Source: GWB2-37-7 sp942492835
GTDB taxonomy: Bacteria > Bacillota > Clostridia > Lutisporales > Lutisporaceae
Assembly: GCA_942492835.1 (NCBI GenBank)
Contig: OW818645.1
Coordinates: 310,001 to 374,000 of the forward strand
Direction: 5' to 3'
Length of the DNA: 64,000 bases
Both the position numbers and the translations under genes were made by a program. Below the pieces are notes generated by a model. That model worked only from the letters and a program-made list of their open reading frames with translations. It ran no database searches and was not told the DNA's origin. This document shows positions 49,348 to 59,023 of the stretch, in pieces. The stretch's first letter is position 1, and the number at the start of each line of letters is the position of its first letter.

Positions 49348-49649
49348 TTTATCAATCCTTTCGTTCAATCCGTTCATAGTCGGCATTTATATTATACAGT
49401 ATTTCTTTATTTATGTAACTATATTTAGATTTTTGGGTACAAAATACCATTGAGATATTATAGAATACATCTAAATATTCTATGATTTTATCTTATTTTT
49501 GCTATCGACGCAAAAACCTATACCTATTTTAAATTATATAAATATAAAAAGACACAGCTTTTTGCTGTATCTTTAAATCAAAATAGAATATAAATATTAA
49601 ACTTCAATTTAAACAACTATATAATTTAAAAACAAACTATGAATTTATA
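49348..49649. other. AT-rich gap between RNase J and the Fur-family gene
   Basis: About 300 bases with no supported gene. It holds the terminator at 49550-49572 and, toward RNase J, a TATAAT on the minus strand (49391-49396) with only a weak TTACAT -35. It otherwise looks like plain AT-rich intergenic DNA. Confidence 0.6.
49550..49572 (-). terminator. Terminator after the Fur-family gene
   Basis: On the minus strand AGATACAGC-AAAAA-GCTGTGTCT followed by TTTTATATTT. Confidence 0.65.
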
Positions 49650-50081
49650 CTATTTACACTCATTACAATATCCAAAGAACTTTACTTTATGATTTGTAAT
49701 AGAAAAATTGTATTTTTTCTCCACCTGATGCTCTAATTGCTCTAACAAATCCTCTTCAACCTCTATAACTTTTCCACATTTTCTACATACTAAATGGTGA
49801 TGCTGATGATCTTCATTTTGTGTTATTTCATATCGTGTTCTACCATCATCAAAATTGTTCTTGTATACAAGTCCCAACTCATCAAGCACCTGCATTGTTC
49901 TATATACGGTAGCTAACCCAATTTCAGGACAATTAATTTTAACTAAATCGTAAATCTCTTCTGCACTTAAATGTTTCCCCGTGTTCTCCAATATTGTATC
50001 TAGTACAGAACCTCTCTGAGATGTGAGCTTAAAACCCTTTTCCTTCAGATAATCCTTTATATTTCCTATTTCACGATCCAT
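49650..50081 (-). CDS. fur: Fur-family metal-dependent regulator
   Basis: 143 residues. Winged helix EKGFKLTSQRGSVLDTILENTGKHLSAEEIYDLVK, then the metal-binding part with HQHHHLVCRKCGKVIE and FGYCNECK (two CxxC pairs for the structural zinc). It represses iron or oxidative-stress genes when metal is bound. It follows feoAB and has its own promoter with a TATAATAT palindrome. Fur, PerR and Zur cannot be told apart with certainty, though the feo neighbourhood favours Fur. Confidence 0.85.
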   Translation of the reverse strand: MDREIGNIKDYLKEKGFKLTSQRGSVLDTILENTGKHLSAEEIYDLVKINCPEIGLATVYRTMQVLDELGLVYKNNFDDGRTRYEITQNEDHQHHHLVCRKCGKVIEVEEDLLEQLEHQVEKKYNFSITNHKVKFFGYCNECK

Positions 50082-50117
50082 TTTTCATCATCCTTCAAAC
50101 AAAGTAATTATACAACC

Positions 50118-50135
50118 TATAATATAGATATTATA
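50118..50135. promoter_or_regulatory. Palindrome over the fur-family promoter -10 (possible autoregulatory box)
   Basis: TATAATAT-AG-ATATTATA is an 8+2+8 inverted repeat overlapping the -10 of the fur-family gene. PerR/Fur boxes have a similar TATAAT-type inverted layout. Confidence 0.5.
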
Positions 50136-50156
50136 TACATAGTTAATATTTGTCAA
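50128..50156 (-). promoter_or_regulatory. Promoter of the fur-family gene
   Basis: On the minus strand TTGACA (50151-50156) and TAATAT (50128-50133) with a 17-base spacer; the palindrome overlaps the -10. Confidence 0.6.
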
Positions 50157-50159
50157 TAA

Positions 50160-50315
50160 TTAAACAAGATTTTTATTTTTATTTGCATCACATTTTAGGC
50201 AATTACCACTACAGCCTTGACAATCATATATAATAGTTCCACACCTTGGACATTTATTTTCTATACCTTTATTGAATTCATAATAGCATTTTGGACATTT
50301 TCTTTTCTTATTCAT
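50160..50315 (-). CDS. Small Cys-rich zinc-ribbon protein next to feoB (51 aa)
   Basis: 51 residues, ATG 12 bases after the feoB stop. Nine Cys, arranged as KCPKCYYEF, KCPRCG, DCQGCSGNCLKC. The first two pairs look like a zinc ribbon. Its tight linkage to feoB suggests an iron-related accessory role, as for other small Cys-rich proteins at feo loci. Function unproven. Confidence 0.55.
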   Translation of the reverse strand: MNKKRKCPKCYYEFNKGIENKCPRCGTIIYDCQGCSGNCLKCDANKNKNLV

Positions 50316-50327
50316 ATTCTACACCTT

Positions 50328-52172
50328 CTATAATATAAATGATATAAAGCCACCAGTTAAAAATGCTATAACAAAGCTTCCAATCCAAATAAGCAATGCA
50401 TCCTTATAGCCTCTTTCCTTAAACATTACCATAATAGCCGCTATACAAGGTACAAATAATGTCATAACAATTAATGCTACTAAAGTTTGCACTTGTGTCA
50501 TATTAATTACTGTTAAGCCTGCAGCTCCAAAATCTCTTCTTATTATACCCATTATGAATGCAGTCGAAGTTTCCTTTGGTAAATCAAGGAAGCCTACCGT
50601 TATTGGAGCAAAAACATTTTGTATTGCTGTAAGTATATTTGTATATTCCATTATGCTTATAAGCAGAGCACCTAGTATGAATAATGGTGTTGCCTCCTTT
50701 AGGAACATCCATGATTTTTGTATGGTCTTTAAAATTACATTTTTTAATTGCGGCAATCTGATAGGTGGCAAGTCAATTAACAAATGTGATGATTCGCCAG
50801 GCATCACTTTATTTAAAAACGTGCCCGTTAAAACAAATACTGCCACTATTGTTAGCACATACACAATAGAGTAGAATGCACCAAGCTTTGTAATAAGACC
50901 TGCTATAACTCCTAACTGTGCAGAGCATGGAATAGCCACACCCAAAAGCACAGTAGCAATTATCTTTTCTCTCTTAGTGCCTAATATTCGAGTAGTAACT
51001 GTAGCCATAGTTACGCATCCGAAGCCAAGAATTATAGGGATAATAGCCTTACCGTTTAAACCAATAAAAGTCAACGTCCTATCCACTAAAGCTGCTATTC
51101 GTGGTAAATAGCCACTATCTTCTAGTACAGCCATCATCAGATAAAAACCAACTATTAGAGGAAGCAGCAAGCCTAATATATATATGGCTGCCATTGTAAG
51201 TACCCCAAACTCACCTATAAATAAATTTCCTATGAAGCTTTCAGAGGTTATAAAGCTTCCAACTAAACTCTCTATAAAAGGTCTATATATGCCCTCCATA
51301 ATTGTATTTTCGGTAAAGCCGACCACTTTACCAGCAACAATAACTCCAAGTATTTTATACATAACATAGAGAGTTATAGCCAGCAATGGTATCCCTGTCA
51401 GAGGATTTAGCATCCATCTTCCAAGCTTAGTACTAAAGCTTGCCCCTGTATTAGTTTCCTCTACTACTGTTGATACAATCGCATCTACTTCTTTTCGTCT
51501 ATTTTGGTATACATCATCTCTTAAGCCAGAAATATTTAAATTATTTCTTGAAGCTACATTTTCATCATCCTCAAGTATTAGAAGCGCTTCAGCTTCAATT
51601 TCTACCTTATTTTTATATTCATTTATCTTTTTCATAAGTTCAGGATTTCTATTGCCTACTCTAGCTTTAGATATTGAACCTAACACCTTATCCATACCCT
51701 CACCATTTACAGCCGTGGTCGGTATTACGGGTACTCCAAGCATATCTTCAAGCTTTTTAATATTTATTATAAGTCCATTTTTTCTTACATCATCCATTAA
51801 ATTCAATGCAACTATCATAGGTTTTCCCATATCTATAAGCTGTTTTGTTAAAAACAAGTCTCTGTCTAAGTGAACAGCATCTACCACATTAAGTATTATA
51901 TCTCCAAACAATATAACATCTCTTGCAACTATTTCCTCTTCGTTAAAGGATGAAACTCCATATACACCAGGTGTATCAATAACAACATAATCCTTATATC
52001 TTCCATAACTTATATCCACTGTAGTACCAGGAAAATTTGAAACATCTACATAAAGACCTGTAAACTTATTAAAAAATACTGATTTACCTACATTAGGATT
52101 ACCTGCCAATACAAGCTTCTTCTCTCCATCCTTAACCTTTATATTAATATTGTTTTCATGACAATGTCCCAT
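50328..52172 (-). CDS. feoB: Ferrous iron transport protein B
   Basis: 614 residues. GTPase domain with GNPNVGKS (near residue 26), FPGTTVDISYG, DTPGVYG and NLMDD. From about residue 245 eight or more membrane helices follow, including the core GFGCVTMATVTTRILGTKREK and AAGLTVINMTQVQTLVALIVM. It imports Fe(II). The length is slightly shorter than many FeoB. Coupled to feoA by a 1-base overlap. Confidence 0.95.
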   Translation of the reverse strand: MGHCHENNINIKVKDGEKKLVLAGNPNVGKSVFFNKFTGLYVDVSNFPGTTVDISYGRYKDYVVIDTPGVYGVSSFNEEEIVARDVILFGDIILNVVDAVHLDRDLFLTKQLIDMGKPMIVALNLMDDVRKNGLIINIKKLEDMLGVPVIPTTAVNGEGMDKVLGSISKARVGNRNPELMKKINEYKNKVEIEAEALLILEDDENVASRNNLNISGLRDDVYQNRRKEVDAIVSTVVEETNTGASFSTKLGRWMLNPLTGIPLLAITLYVMYKILGVIVAGKVVGFTENTIMEGIYRPFIESLVGSFITSESFIGNLFIGEFGVLTMAAIYILGLLLPLIVGFYLMMAVLEDSGYLPRIAALVDRTLTFIGLNGKAIIPIILGFGCVTMATVTTRILGTKREKIIATVLLGVAIPCSAQLGVIAGLITKLGAFYSIVYVLTIVAVFVLTGTFLNKVMPGESSHLLIDLPPIRLPQLKNVILKTIQKSWMFLKEATPLFILGALLISIMEYTNILTAIQNVFAPITVGFLDLPKETSTAFIMGIIRRDFGAAGLTVINMTQVQTLVALIVMTLFVPCIAAIMVMFKERGYKDALLIWIGSFVIAFLTGGFISFIL

Positions 52173-52393
52173 TATTGCACCCCCTCAATTACAATGTCTA
52201 ATGCAAGACCTCTCCCAATTGCTATTTCTTGCAGCTTGTTTTGAAGTATCACCGGACCCCCAGGTAGCTTCTCACTGCACATAAACACTGCACCCTCATA
52301 TAGCCCTATTCTTATAGCCTGAGATTTAATTTCCTTATTATTAATAGTTAATATTTTTATCTTACTACCCTTTTTTGCTTTATCTAGTGTCAT
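52172..52393 (-). CDS. feoA: Ferrous iron transport protein A
   Basis: 73 residues with the SH3-like FeoA pattern: LDKAKKGSKIKILTINNKEIKSQAIRIGLYEGAVFMCSEKLPGGPVILQNKLQEIAIGRGLALDIVI. It stimulates FeoB. First gene of the operon; Fur boxes lie before it. Confidence 0.9.
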   Translation of the reverse strand: MTLDKAKKGSKIKILTINNKEIKSQAIRIGLYEGAVFMCSEKLPGGPVILQNKLQEIAIGRGLALDIVIEGVQ

Positions 52394-52417
52394 TTTGTTT
52401 CCTCCTTTGAGTCATAT

Positions 52418-52432
52418 TGAGAATCATTCTCA
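52418..52432. promoter_or_regulatory. Fur box before feoA
   Basis: TGAGAATCATTCTCA is a near-perfect inverted repeat of the Fur consensus, in the leader just before feoA. Confidence 0.8.
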
Positions 52433-52470
52433 TTAACATCGTATAGTAATGCGTTTTTCTTTACATTTAT

Positions 52471-52499
52471 ATAGTAATCTAATTGAGAATGAATGTCAA
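52471..52499 (-). promoter_or_regulatory. feoAB promoter
   Basis: On the minus strand TTGACA (52494-52499) and TACTAT (52471-52476) with a 17-base spacer. A second, degenerate Fur-like sequence (TTGAGAATGAATGTCAA) overlaps it at 52483-52499. Confidence 0.7.
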
Positions 52500-52585
52500 T
52501 ATCAATTTTGTATCAATATATTATTCAATGATTTTTATTAAATACATGTATTTTTTTCCTTCTTTATGCTATCATATACTAGAAC

Positions 52586-52597
52586 ATTGTATACAAT
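52586..52597. promoter_or_regulatory. ATTGTATACAAT palindrome before the aminotransferase gene
   Basis: A perfect 12-base palindrome, resembling GntR/FadR-type operators, lies just after a possible TATACT -10 (52575-52580). No good -35 is visible. The regulator is not identified. Confidence 0.4.
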
Positions 52598-52645
52598 ATG
52601 CTTGTCAATAAGTACAAGTAATATAGGAATTGGGAGGTAATTCTT

Positions 52646-53848
52646 TTGGTTCATTTATCAAAAAGAGCAACAAGCATGCCTGCATCACCAATCAGAAAAT
52701 TGGTGCCATTTGCACAGGCAGCAAAGAAAAATGGAGTTAAGGTTTATCATTTAAATATAGGTCAACCTGATATTAAGACTCCAGAGTTATTTTTCGAAAA
52801 AATCAAGAACTTTGATACTCCAGTGCTTGAGTATGCTTTATCACAAGGTAATATAAATCTTATCAATTCATTCAGAGAATATTATAAAACATGGGGAATT
52901 GATTTCAATGAAGATGAGATAATCATCACAAACGGCGGAAGCGAAGCTTTGATAATGGCTTACTCAGTTATTGGTGATTTTGGTGATGAAGTTCTTGTAC
53001 CAGAGCCATTCTATGCAAACTATAATGGTTTTGCTGTTCAATCAGGCATGAAGGTTATGCCTATCACTACAAAAGCAGAAAACGGCTTCCATCTTCCATC
53101 AATGGAAGAGATAGAGAAGAGCATTACTTCAAAAACAAGGGCTATAGCAATTTCAAACCCGGGTAACCCTACAGGCGCTGTATACACTAGAGAAGAACTT
53201 GTTATGCTTGGTGAAATTGCAAAGAAACATGACATATTCTTAATAGGTGATGAGGTTTATAGAGAGTTTGTATATGATAACAATAAATTTACAAGCTTAA
53301 TGCAAATTCCAGGAATAGAAGACAGAGTTATAATAATAGATAGTATTTCTAAGAGATACAGTGCTTGTGGAGCTAGAATTGGCTGCATATGCTCAAAGAA
53401 TAAAGAGCTAATGAGTGCTGTTATGAAGATGGCTCAAGCAAGACTTTGTGTTCCTACTCTTGAAATGGTAGGTGCTTCAGCTCTTGTTCATACATCCAAA
53501 GAATATTTTGATGAAGTACATCATGAATATCAAAAAAGAAGAGACATAGTATATAACGCATTAAGAGAAATTCCTGATGTAGTTTGTGAAAAACCAACTG
53601 GAGCATTCTATGTTATGGCAAAGCTTCCAATCGATGATTGCGATGAATTTGCAAAGTGGATGCTTACAGACTTTAAACTAAATAATGAAACAACTATGGT
53701 AGCTCCAGGTGCAGGCTTCTATGCTACTCCAGGACTAGGAAAACAAGAAGTAAGGTTAGCATATGTTCTTAATGAAAATGATCTTGCTAAAGCAATGGAA
53801 ATCCTTGCTGCAGGCATTAAGGAATATAGAAGAGTTAAAGGTATATAA
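52646..53848 (+). CDS. Pyridoxal-phosphate aminotransferase (aspartate aminotransferase-like)
   Basis: 400 residues from TTG, with GGGAGG 7 bases upstream. Class I/II fold: NIGQPDIKTPE, ISNPGNPTGAVYTREEL, DEVYREFVYDN and the PLP-lysine in SISKRYSACGARIG. It transfers the amino group between an amino acid and a 2-oxo acid; the substrate is uncertain. It stands alone on the plus strand and ends in the bidirectional terminator shared with the megasynthase. Confidence 0.88.
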   Translation: MVHLSKRATSMPASPIRKLVPFAQAAKKNGVKVYHLNIGQPDIKTPELFFEKIKNFDTPVLEYALSQGNINLINSFREYYKTWGIDFNEDEIIITNGGSEALIMAYSVIGDFGDEVLVPEPFYANYNGFAVQSGMKVMPITTKAENGFHLPSMEEIEKSITSKTRAIAISNPGNPTGAVYTREELVMLGEIAKKHDIFLIGDEVYREFVYDNNKFTSLMQIPGIEDRVIIIDSISKRYSACGARIGCICSKNKELMSAVMKMAQARLCVPTLEMVGASALVHTSKEYFDEVHHEYQKRRDIVYNALREIPDVVCEKPTGAFYVMAKLPIDDCDEFAKWMLTDFKLNNETTMVAPGAGFYATPGLGKQEVRLAYVLNENDLAKAMEILAAGIKEYRRVKGI

Positions 53849-53863
53849 GTAATCTGAACTCAA

Positions 53864-53905
53864 AAATAGACAGGCCTGATAGACAGGCTTGTCTATTTTT
53901 TATTT
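53864..53905. terminator. Bidirectional terminator between the aminotransferase and the megasynthase
   Basis: AATAGACAGGCCT pairs with AGGCTTGTCTATT (12 of 13 positions plus one G-T), with T-runs on the plus strand (TTTTTT). Confidence 0.7.
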
Positions 53906-53919
53906 ATGAATAACAGGTA

Positions 53920-56900
53920 CTAAAGTGCACTCAGAATTCCATTCAACAAATCCGCATTATGCTTTAAATCCACACCACTAATCATGTTATCATGCTTTCC
54001 TGCACCATTGTATATTATCAACCTTCCAGCTATAGCACGTTCCCACGTTCTTACAATATGTTCTCGATTCTCTTCGGTTAAGGCTTCAGAAAGTAACAAG
54101 TGAATATTAGATTTAAGCTTATCTTCTTTGATATTAAAATTTCTCAAATAGTTTATAAATATATTAATACTTCTTTCTACTGTCGCTCGGAAGTGTTCTA
54201 TATCCACTGTCTGGTTCAACTCATCATATTTTTTTCTTGCTGTCATGCCTTCAATACTTTGTTCTACGATTTTCATTATATCTATCTGCTCTTCCTTCAT
54301 ATTTTTGAATACCTCGTTTTCAAGGTCAGTGTCAATAATTATTATGTCTGAAACCTTATACCCACTTTTTGTCATTTTATGAGCAACCTCATAGGTAAGG
54401 TTGCCACCAGCTGAATAACCAAGTAAAACATATGATCCTTCTTTCTGTACCTCTAAAATCTGCTTTACATATTGTTCTGCCCTGTCTTCAGTATCTATAA
54501 AATCAAAAACATATAAGGAATGTGTCTCAATTAGCCTTGCCAAACCTGTATAAAATATGCCATAGCCTCCGATTGGAGGAAACGCAAATATATTTTTCCC
54601 TTTTTTCTCATTCAGCAAATATAACTGTTTTACAAAGCGACCTTTCAATATGCGCTCGGATATACCTTTTATTGTTGGCATTTCAATTACCTTTTGGGGA
54701 TATATGTCTATACTAAACTCTTTATTTAACTTTAATATTAGGCTTATTAACTTAATTGAATTTCCTCCTAGCTCGAAGAAGTTATCATTTATACCTATCT
54801 TCTCTATTCTTAGTACCTCTCTGTATATAACTACCAGTTTCTCTTCTATAATATTTCTAGGAGCCTCATAAACTTGGTTATTGGCTCTATACTTCTGTTG
54901 ATCTCTTGGAATTTCTAATAGCTTTTTACCCGTATTATACCTTAGCTGCATCAGGTAGTTTTTATGTAGTAATTCCTCTTCATTATGTACGTTTATCTGC
55001 CAATTAGGTTCAACTGAAATATATTTCTTTTCAACAACTGAAGTTTCAACTGCAGTAGCTGCTTCACTTATAACATGGTCCTGTTTTCTCGGCTTCTCTT
55101 CGCAGAAATAAGATTCGATATAGTCTATTGCATATTCTATATCCATAACTTGTATTTCATATTTCTTACACTTTTCCAATTCACATACTACATGAAATTT
55201 GTTTAATTCTAAGAATTCTTCAAAAGGTTTATTCTTCTTAGTAGGATAGAAATCGGCTTCAATTTTAGATATATTTTTTTCTTTACAATATTTGCCTATT
55301 TCTTCTAATAGCAAAGCTTCTACTTTTCTTCCTAGTACCCTACAGCTTAGAAGGAATGTATCTAAAAATGCAGTCTCTTCTTTTACTTCCATTATTACAA
55401 CACCAGTTAGTCCATATTCTCCAAAGCGATCCTCTACTTGTATAGTCCAGCATTTTATCAGGGGATTTTTCATAATACTTTCTATATCATCTTCTGTTCT
55501 TCTTATAGTGCTCAGATTAAACTGATTTGTCCTCTGTGTTAATTGAGCAACTCTAGGTACTTCATCTTCTTCTATTTCATTTATATATACTTTTAGATTC
55601 AGTTCCTTTAAAAAGTCTTCTAATGTAATGCTCTCCTTTTGTACTTCCTGCCTTTGTCGTTCTACTTGATAAAGCTTTGTTCGACGCTTATCTTCCTCAG
55701 TAAACTTTTCCCTATCAAATGCCCATACATGCTTCAAGAACATTGGTATTTGCTTTGCATCTTCTGGTAATTGCAAGGTTAACACTTGAGGGTTATTTGC
55801 CATCATTTCATAGCATTCCTTCGCACTATCGTCAATAAATATGAAGCTATCTATTCCAAGCTTGAGTTCTTGTGCCAACGCTCTTAATCCTATATATTTT
55901 GATTCCCAATTTATTTTCCAGCTAGTTATATGTTCTCTTGTTAATATCATCTGAGGATTTTTATCAAATACCTCCCAAACATCTGCCTCATTGTTTTTAC
56001 TGCTGAGTACTATTAGCATACCTTCATTATATTTTTGTATTAGAAGCTTTTGTATTTCCAAGTATGGCTCTTCTACAGCTACCTCTAATGCACCGTCCTC
56101 TCCTACTACGCCCTTCCATAAGGTATTGTCACAATCTACTGCTATTACCTTAAATGGGTTAGTCTTTCCCGAACATATTTTTCTTGCTATAGTAGTACCA
56201 ATGGCTGCATAGTATTCATCATTAAATGGCATATGCCCAACTTTATCTGTTATAGGATTGAAAATCTCTACCATATTGTATAGCTCTGCTATTTCAGTAA
56301 AATCCAATAGACTTACATCAATCATATTTTTTATTGCATCTCGCCATTCATTGTTGAGCTCTTTTATATAGTCTGTCACCTCAATACTAAGTCCCAAATG
56401 ATTAGCTACTGGGAGTATTCCAATTATGTATTGTGCTTTTTTTTCTTTGTTTTTTAGAAGGTCTATTAACTTTTCGTAATTACTTCTAATATGCTGACAT
56501 TTTTCTTTGTCACTGTATTTAATATCTCTAATCCAATCTTCAAAACGAACCATTACCAGGTTTATTCCTGTATTCTTAAAGGTTAAGCTTTCTGAATCTA
56601 TTAATTCTCGGAATACCTGATTGTATGGTGCAAAGCTGACATTTACAGTTTCACCAAACTTTTCACACCACCAGCTTAAATATTCTTCCAATGGATCAGC
56701 AGTAAAGGTTGAAGAGATTACTACATTTGTTGCTTTATTTTTATTGTTATTAGATTTTAGTTTTACCTCTATATTGCGCCTTTCTTCTTGACTAAAAATT
56801 TCTATATCAGTTATATTAGACTCTAAATCTGTAAGCGCATTAACAATTAATAATTCAAAATGCTTTGCTAAATCTAACATACTTGCAGCTTTATACAGGC

Positions 56901-58995
56901 TGCTGTTATATTCTATATAACATTCAAATTCATTTTTGCTATTTAATGCTATATCAAGTTTAAAATCCAAAGTAGCACTTTTCCTATCTAGTTTATATGT
57001 AGATACATGTAGATTATCAATTTTTAAATCTTCATTCACATCTATTTCATTATGAAATATCAACATTGTATCGAATATAGGATTTCTACTATTATTTATA
57101 GTACTTGTACAATTTTCAACTATTTCATCAAAAGGATAATCTTGATTGTCATACACTTCTCTTAAAAGCTTTTTATATGATTGTATATATTCAATGACCT
57201 TTATACTTGGGTTTACATTACTTCTTATTGGCAAGAAATTTATAAAAATACCTACCATGTTTTCTAGTTCTGCGTAATTTCTATTCGCAACAGTCGAGCC
57301 TACTATTATATCCTTTTGCTGACAATACTTTGAAATCAGTATGCTATATAAAGCTAGCAGTAAGGTATTTAGAGTAGTATTCTCGCGAATAGCTAATTTT
57401 TGTAGCTGCTTCACAATATCATTTTCAATTTTGAAATGGATAGTATCTCCTACAAAAGCTTGCCAGTTTTCTTTGTCATAATCTAAAGGCATGTTTAAAG
57501 GGGTTATTTCATTTTTAAAGGTCTCTATCCAATACTGTTCTTGTTTCTCTAACCTTTTTGTAAAATATGGCTCTCTTAGCCATTCTGTATAGTCCTTATA
57601 CTGAATTCTTAGCTTTGGTAACTCTATGCCTTGATATAGCATGCAAAACTCTTTAATTAATATTTCCATTGATACACCATCAGATATTATATGGTGCATA
57701 TCATAAACCAATATATACTTATTAGACTGCACTTTAACAAGCCCTACTCTTAATAGCGGTGCTTTAGATAGATCAAAAGCTTTTACAAAGCTTTTCACTT
57801 TTTCGTCTGCTTGTTCTTCTTTTTCTATCTCACTGTACTCTACTGCAAAGTTTACTTTCTTATGTACTTTATATACAAAACCTTCTTCTGTTAACTCAAA
57901 GCTGGTTCTTAGAGCTTCATGTCTGTCTATAAGAGTTGTAAACACTTCCGTAAGCTTCTGTAAGTTCAGTTCATCTTCTATTATTAATGCTCTTGTTATA
58001 TTATAACTGGTGCTTTCTTTATGCATTTGATTTATTATATACATTCTCTTTTGTGCTGACGACATCTCATAATAGTCTTTTTCGTCTGCAGGCTCTATTG
58101 ATGAGTATATACTTTCTTCACTATTTCTTATGTATTCTGATATTCCTTTTATTGTTGGAGCTTTAAATATCTCCTTTAACGGTATTTCTACATTCAATAC
58201 CTTATGTATTGTTGCAGCTAAGCTTATTGCCTTTAGCGAATGTCCTCCAAGCTCAAAGAAGTTGTCATTGATGCCTATATTCTCTACTCCAAGTACCTCT
58301 TCCCATATAGTTACCAATTGCTCTTCAGTACTGTTTCTTGGTGCTTCATATTCTATTCCTGTAGATATATTCCCATCAAACTCAGGTAGTGCCGTTCTGT
58401 CCACCTTGCCGTTTGATGTTAGTGGCAGCTTATCTATCTGTATGAAATTTGATGGTATCATATAATCAGGTAGAGTTTTGGATAGATGCTCTCTTAGCTC
58501 TAATACCGTCAGCTCTCTTTCTCCTACCACATATGCACATATATAATTATTTCCACTATTGTCATGTCTTGCTATTACTACTGTCTCTTTTATTGATTCA
58601 TGGCTTAGAAGCTTATTTTCTATCTCTCCCAGTTCTACCCTATATCCTCTTATCTTTACTTGATGGTCTATCCTTCCTAAGAATTCCATATCTCCACATG
58701 GCAATAATCTTACTAAATCACCAGATTTATATAACCTCTCATTTTCTTTGTATGGGTTTGTCACAAATCTCTCTGCTGTTAATTCAGGTCTGTTTAAATA
58801 TCCTCTTCCTACTCCGTCGCCTCCAACACAAAGTTCTCCAGGTACTCCTATCGGTAGCAACTTCATATTTTTATCCATTACATACGTCGTTAAAGTAGGA
58901 ATCGGCTTGCCTATGTTGCTTATATTTGAGCTTATTTCTTTATCTGTAATCTCTTTGTATGTTACATGTACTGTTGTTTCTGTTATTCCGTACAT
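53920..58995 (-). CDS. Hybrid synthase, second part: A (C-terminal half), PCP, C, FkbH-like, PCP, TE
   Basis: 1691 codons in this frame, but the real gene continues from 63913 (see frameshift at 59028). Order: the rest of the adenylation domain (MYGITETTVHV, KSGDLVRL, GRIDHQVKIRGYRVE), PCP (DNFFELGGHS, ~246), a condensation domain (HHIISDG, ~438), an FkbH-like HAD domain (VIAVDCDNTLWKG, ~948, then a GNAT-like C-terminal part), a second PCP (DNFFELGGNS, ~1404) and a thioesterase (LLGYSAGGN, ~1524). FkbH-type domains load a glyceryl group from 1,3-bisphosphoglycerate. Product unknown. Confidence 0.85.
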   Translation of the reverse strand: MYGITETTVHVTYKEITDKEISSNISNIGKPIPTLTTYVMDKNMKLLPIGVPGELCVGGDGVGRGYLNRPELTAERFVTNPYKENERLYKSGDLVRLLPCGDMEFLGRIDHQVKIRGYRVELGEIENKLLSHESIKETVVIARHDNSGNNYICAYVVGERELTVLELREHLSKTLPDYMIPSNFIQIDKLPLTSNGKVDRTALPEFDGNISTGIEYEAPRNSTEEQLVTIWEEVLGVENIGINDNFFELGGHSLKAISLAATIHKVLNVEIPLKEIFKAPTIKGISEYIRNSEESIYSSIEPADEKDYYEMSSAQKRMYIINQMHKESTSYNITRALIIEDELNLQKLTEVFTTLIDRHEALRTSFELTEEGFVYKVHKKVNFAVEYSEIEKEEQADEKVKSFVKAFDLSKAPLLRVGLVKVQSNKYILVYDMHHIISDGVSMEILIKEFCMLYQGIELPKLRIQYKDYTEWLREPYFTKRLEKQEQYWIETFKNEITPLNMPLDYDKENWQAFVGDTIHFKIENDIVKQLQKLAIRENTTLNTLLLALYSILISKYCQQKDIIVGSTVANRNYAELENMVGIFINFLPIRSNVNPSIKVIEYIQSYKKLLREVYDNQDYPFDEIVENCTSTINNSRNPIFDTMLIFHNEIDVNEDLKIDNLHVSTYKLDRKSATLDFKLDIALNSKNEFECYIEYNSSLYKAASMLDLAKHFELLIVNALTDLESNITDIEIFSQEERRNIEVKLKSNNNKNKATNVVISSTFTADPLEEYLSWWCEKFGETVNVSFAPYNQVFRELIDSESLTFKNTGINLVMVRFEDWIRDIKYSDKEKCQHIRSNYEKLIDLLKNKEKKAQYIIGILPVANHLGLSIEVTDYIKELNNEWRDAIKNMIDVSLLDFTEIAELYNMVEIFNPITDKVGHMPFNDEYYAAIGTTIARKICSGKTNPFKVIAVDCDNTLWKGVVGEDGALEVAVEEPYLEIQKLLIQKYNEGMLIVLSSKNNEADVWEVFDKNPQMILTREHITSWKINWESKYIGLRALAQELKLGIDSFIFIDDSAKECYEMMANNPQVLTLQLPEDAKQIPMFLKHVWAFDREKFTEEDKRRTKLYQVERQRQEVQKESITLEDFLKELNLKVYINEIEEDEVPRVAQLTQRTNQFNLSTIRRTEDDIESIMKNPLIKCWTIQVEDRFGEYGLTGVVIMEVKEETAFLDTFLLSCRVLGRKVEALLLEEIGKYCKEKNISKIEADFYPTKKNKPFEEFLELNKFHVVCELEKCKKYEIQVMDIEYAIDYIESYFCEEKPRKQDHVISEAATAVETSVVEKKYISVEPNWQINVHNEEELLHKNYLMQLRYNTGKKLLEIPRDQQKYRANNQVYEAPRNIIEEKLVVIYREVLRIEKIGINDNFFELGGNSIKLISLILKLNKEFSIDIYPQKVIEMPTIKGISERILKGRFVKQLYLLNEKKGKNIFAFPPIGGYGIFYTGLARLIETHSLYVFDFIDTEDRAEQYVKQILEVQKEGSYVLLGYSAGGNLTYEVAHKMTKSGYKVSDIIIIDTDLENEVFKNMKEEQIDIMKIVEQSIEGMTARKKYDELNQTVDIEHFRATVERSINIFINYLRNFNIKEDKLKSNIHLLLSEALTEENREHIVRTWERAIAGRLIIYNGAGKHDNMISGVDLKHNADLLNGILSAL

Positions 58996-59023
58996 GTTGA
59001 TCAGCTTTGTATCTGGATGCCTC

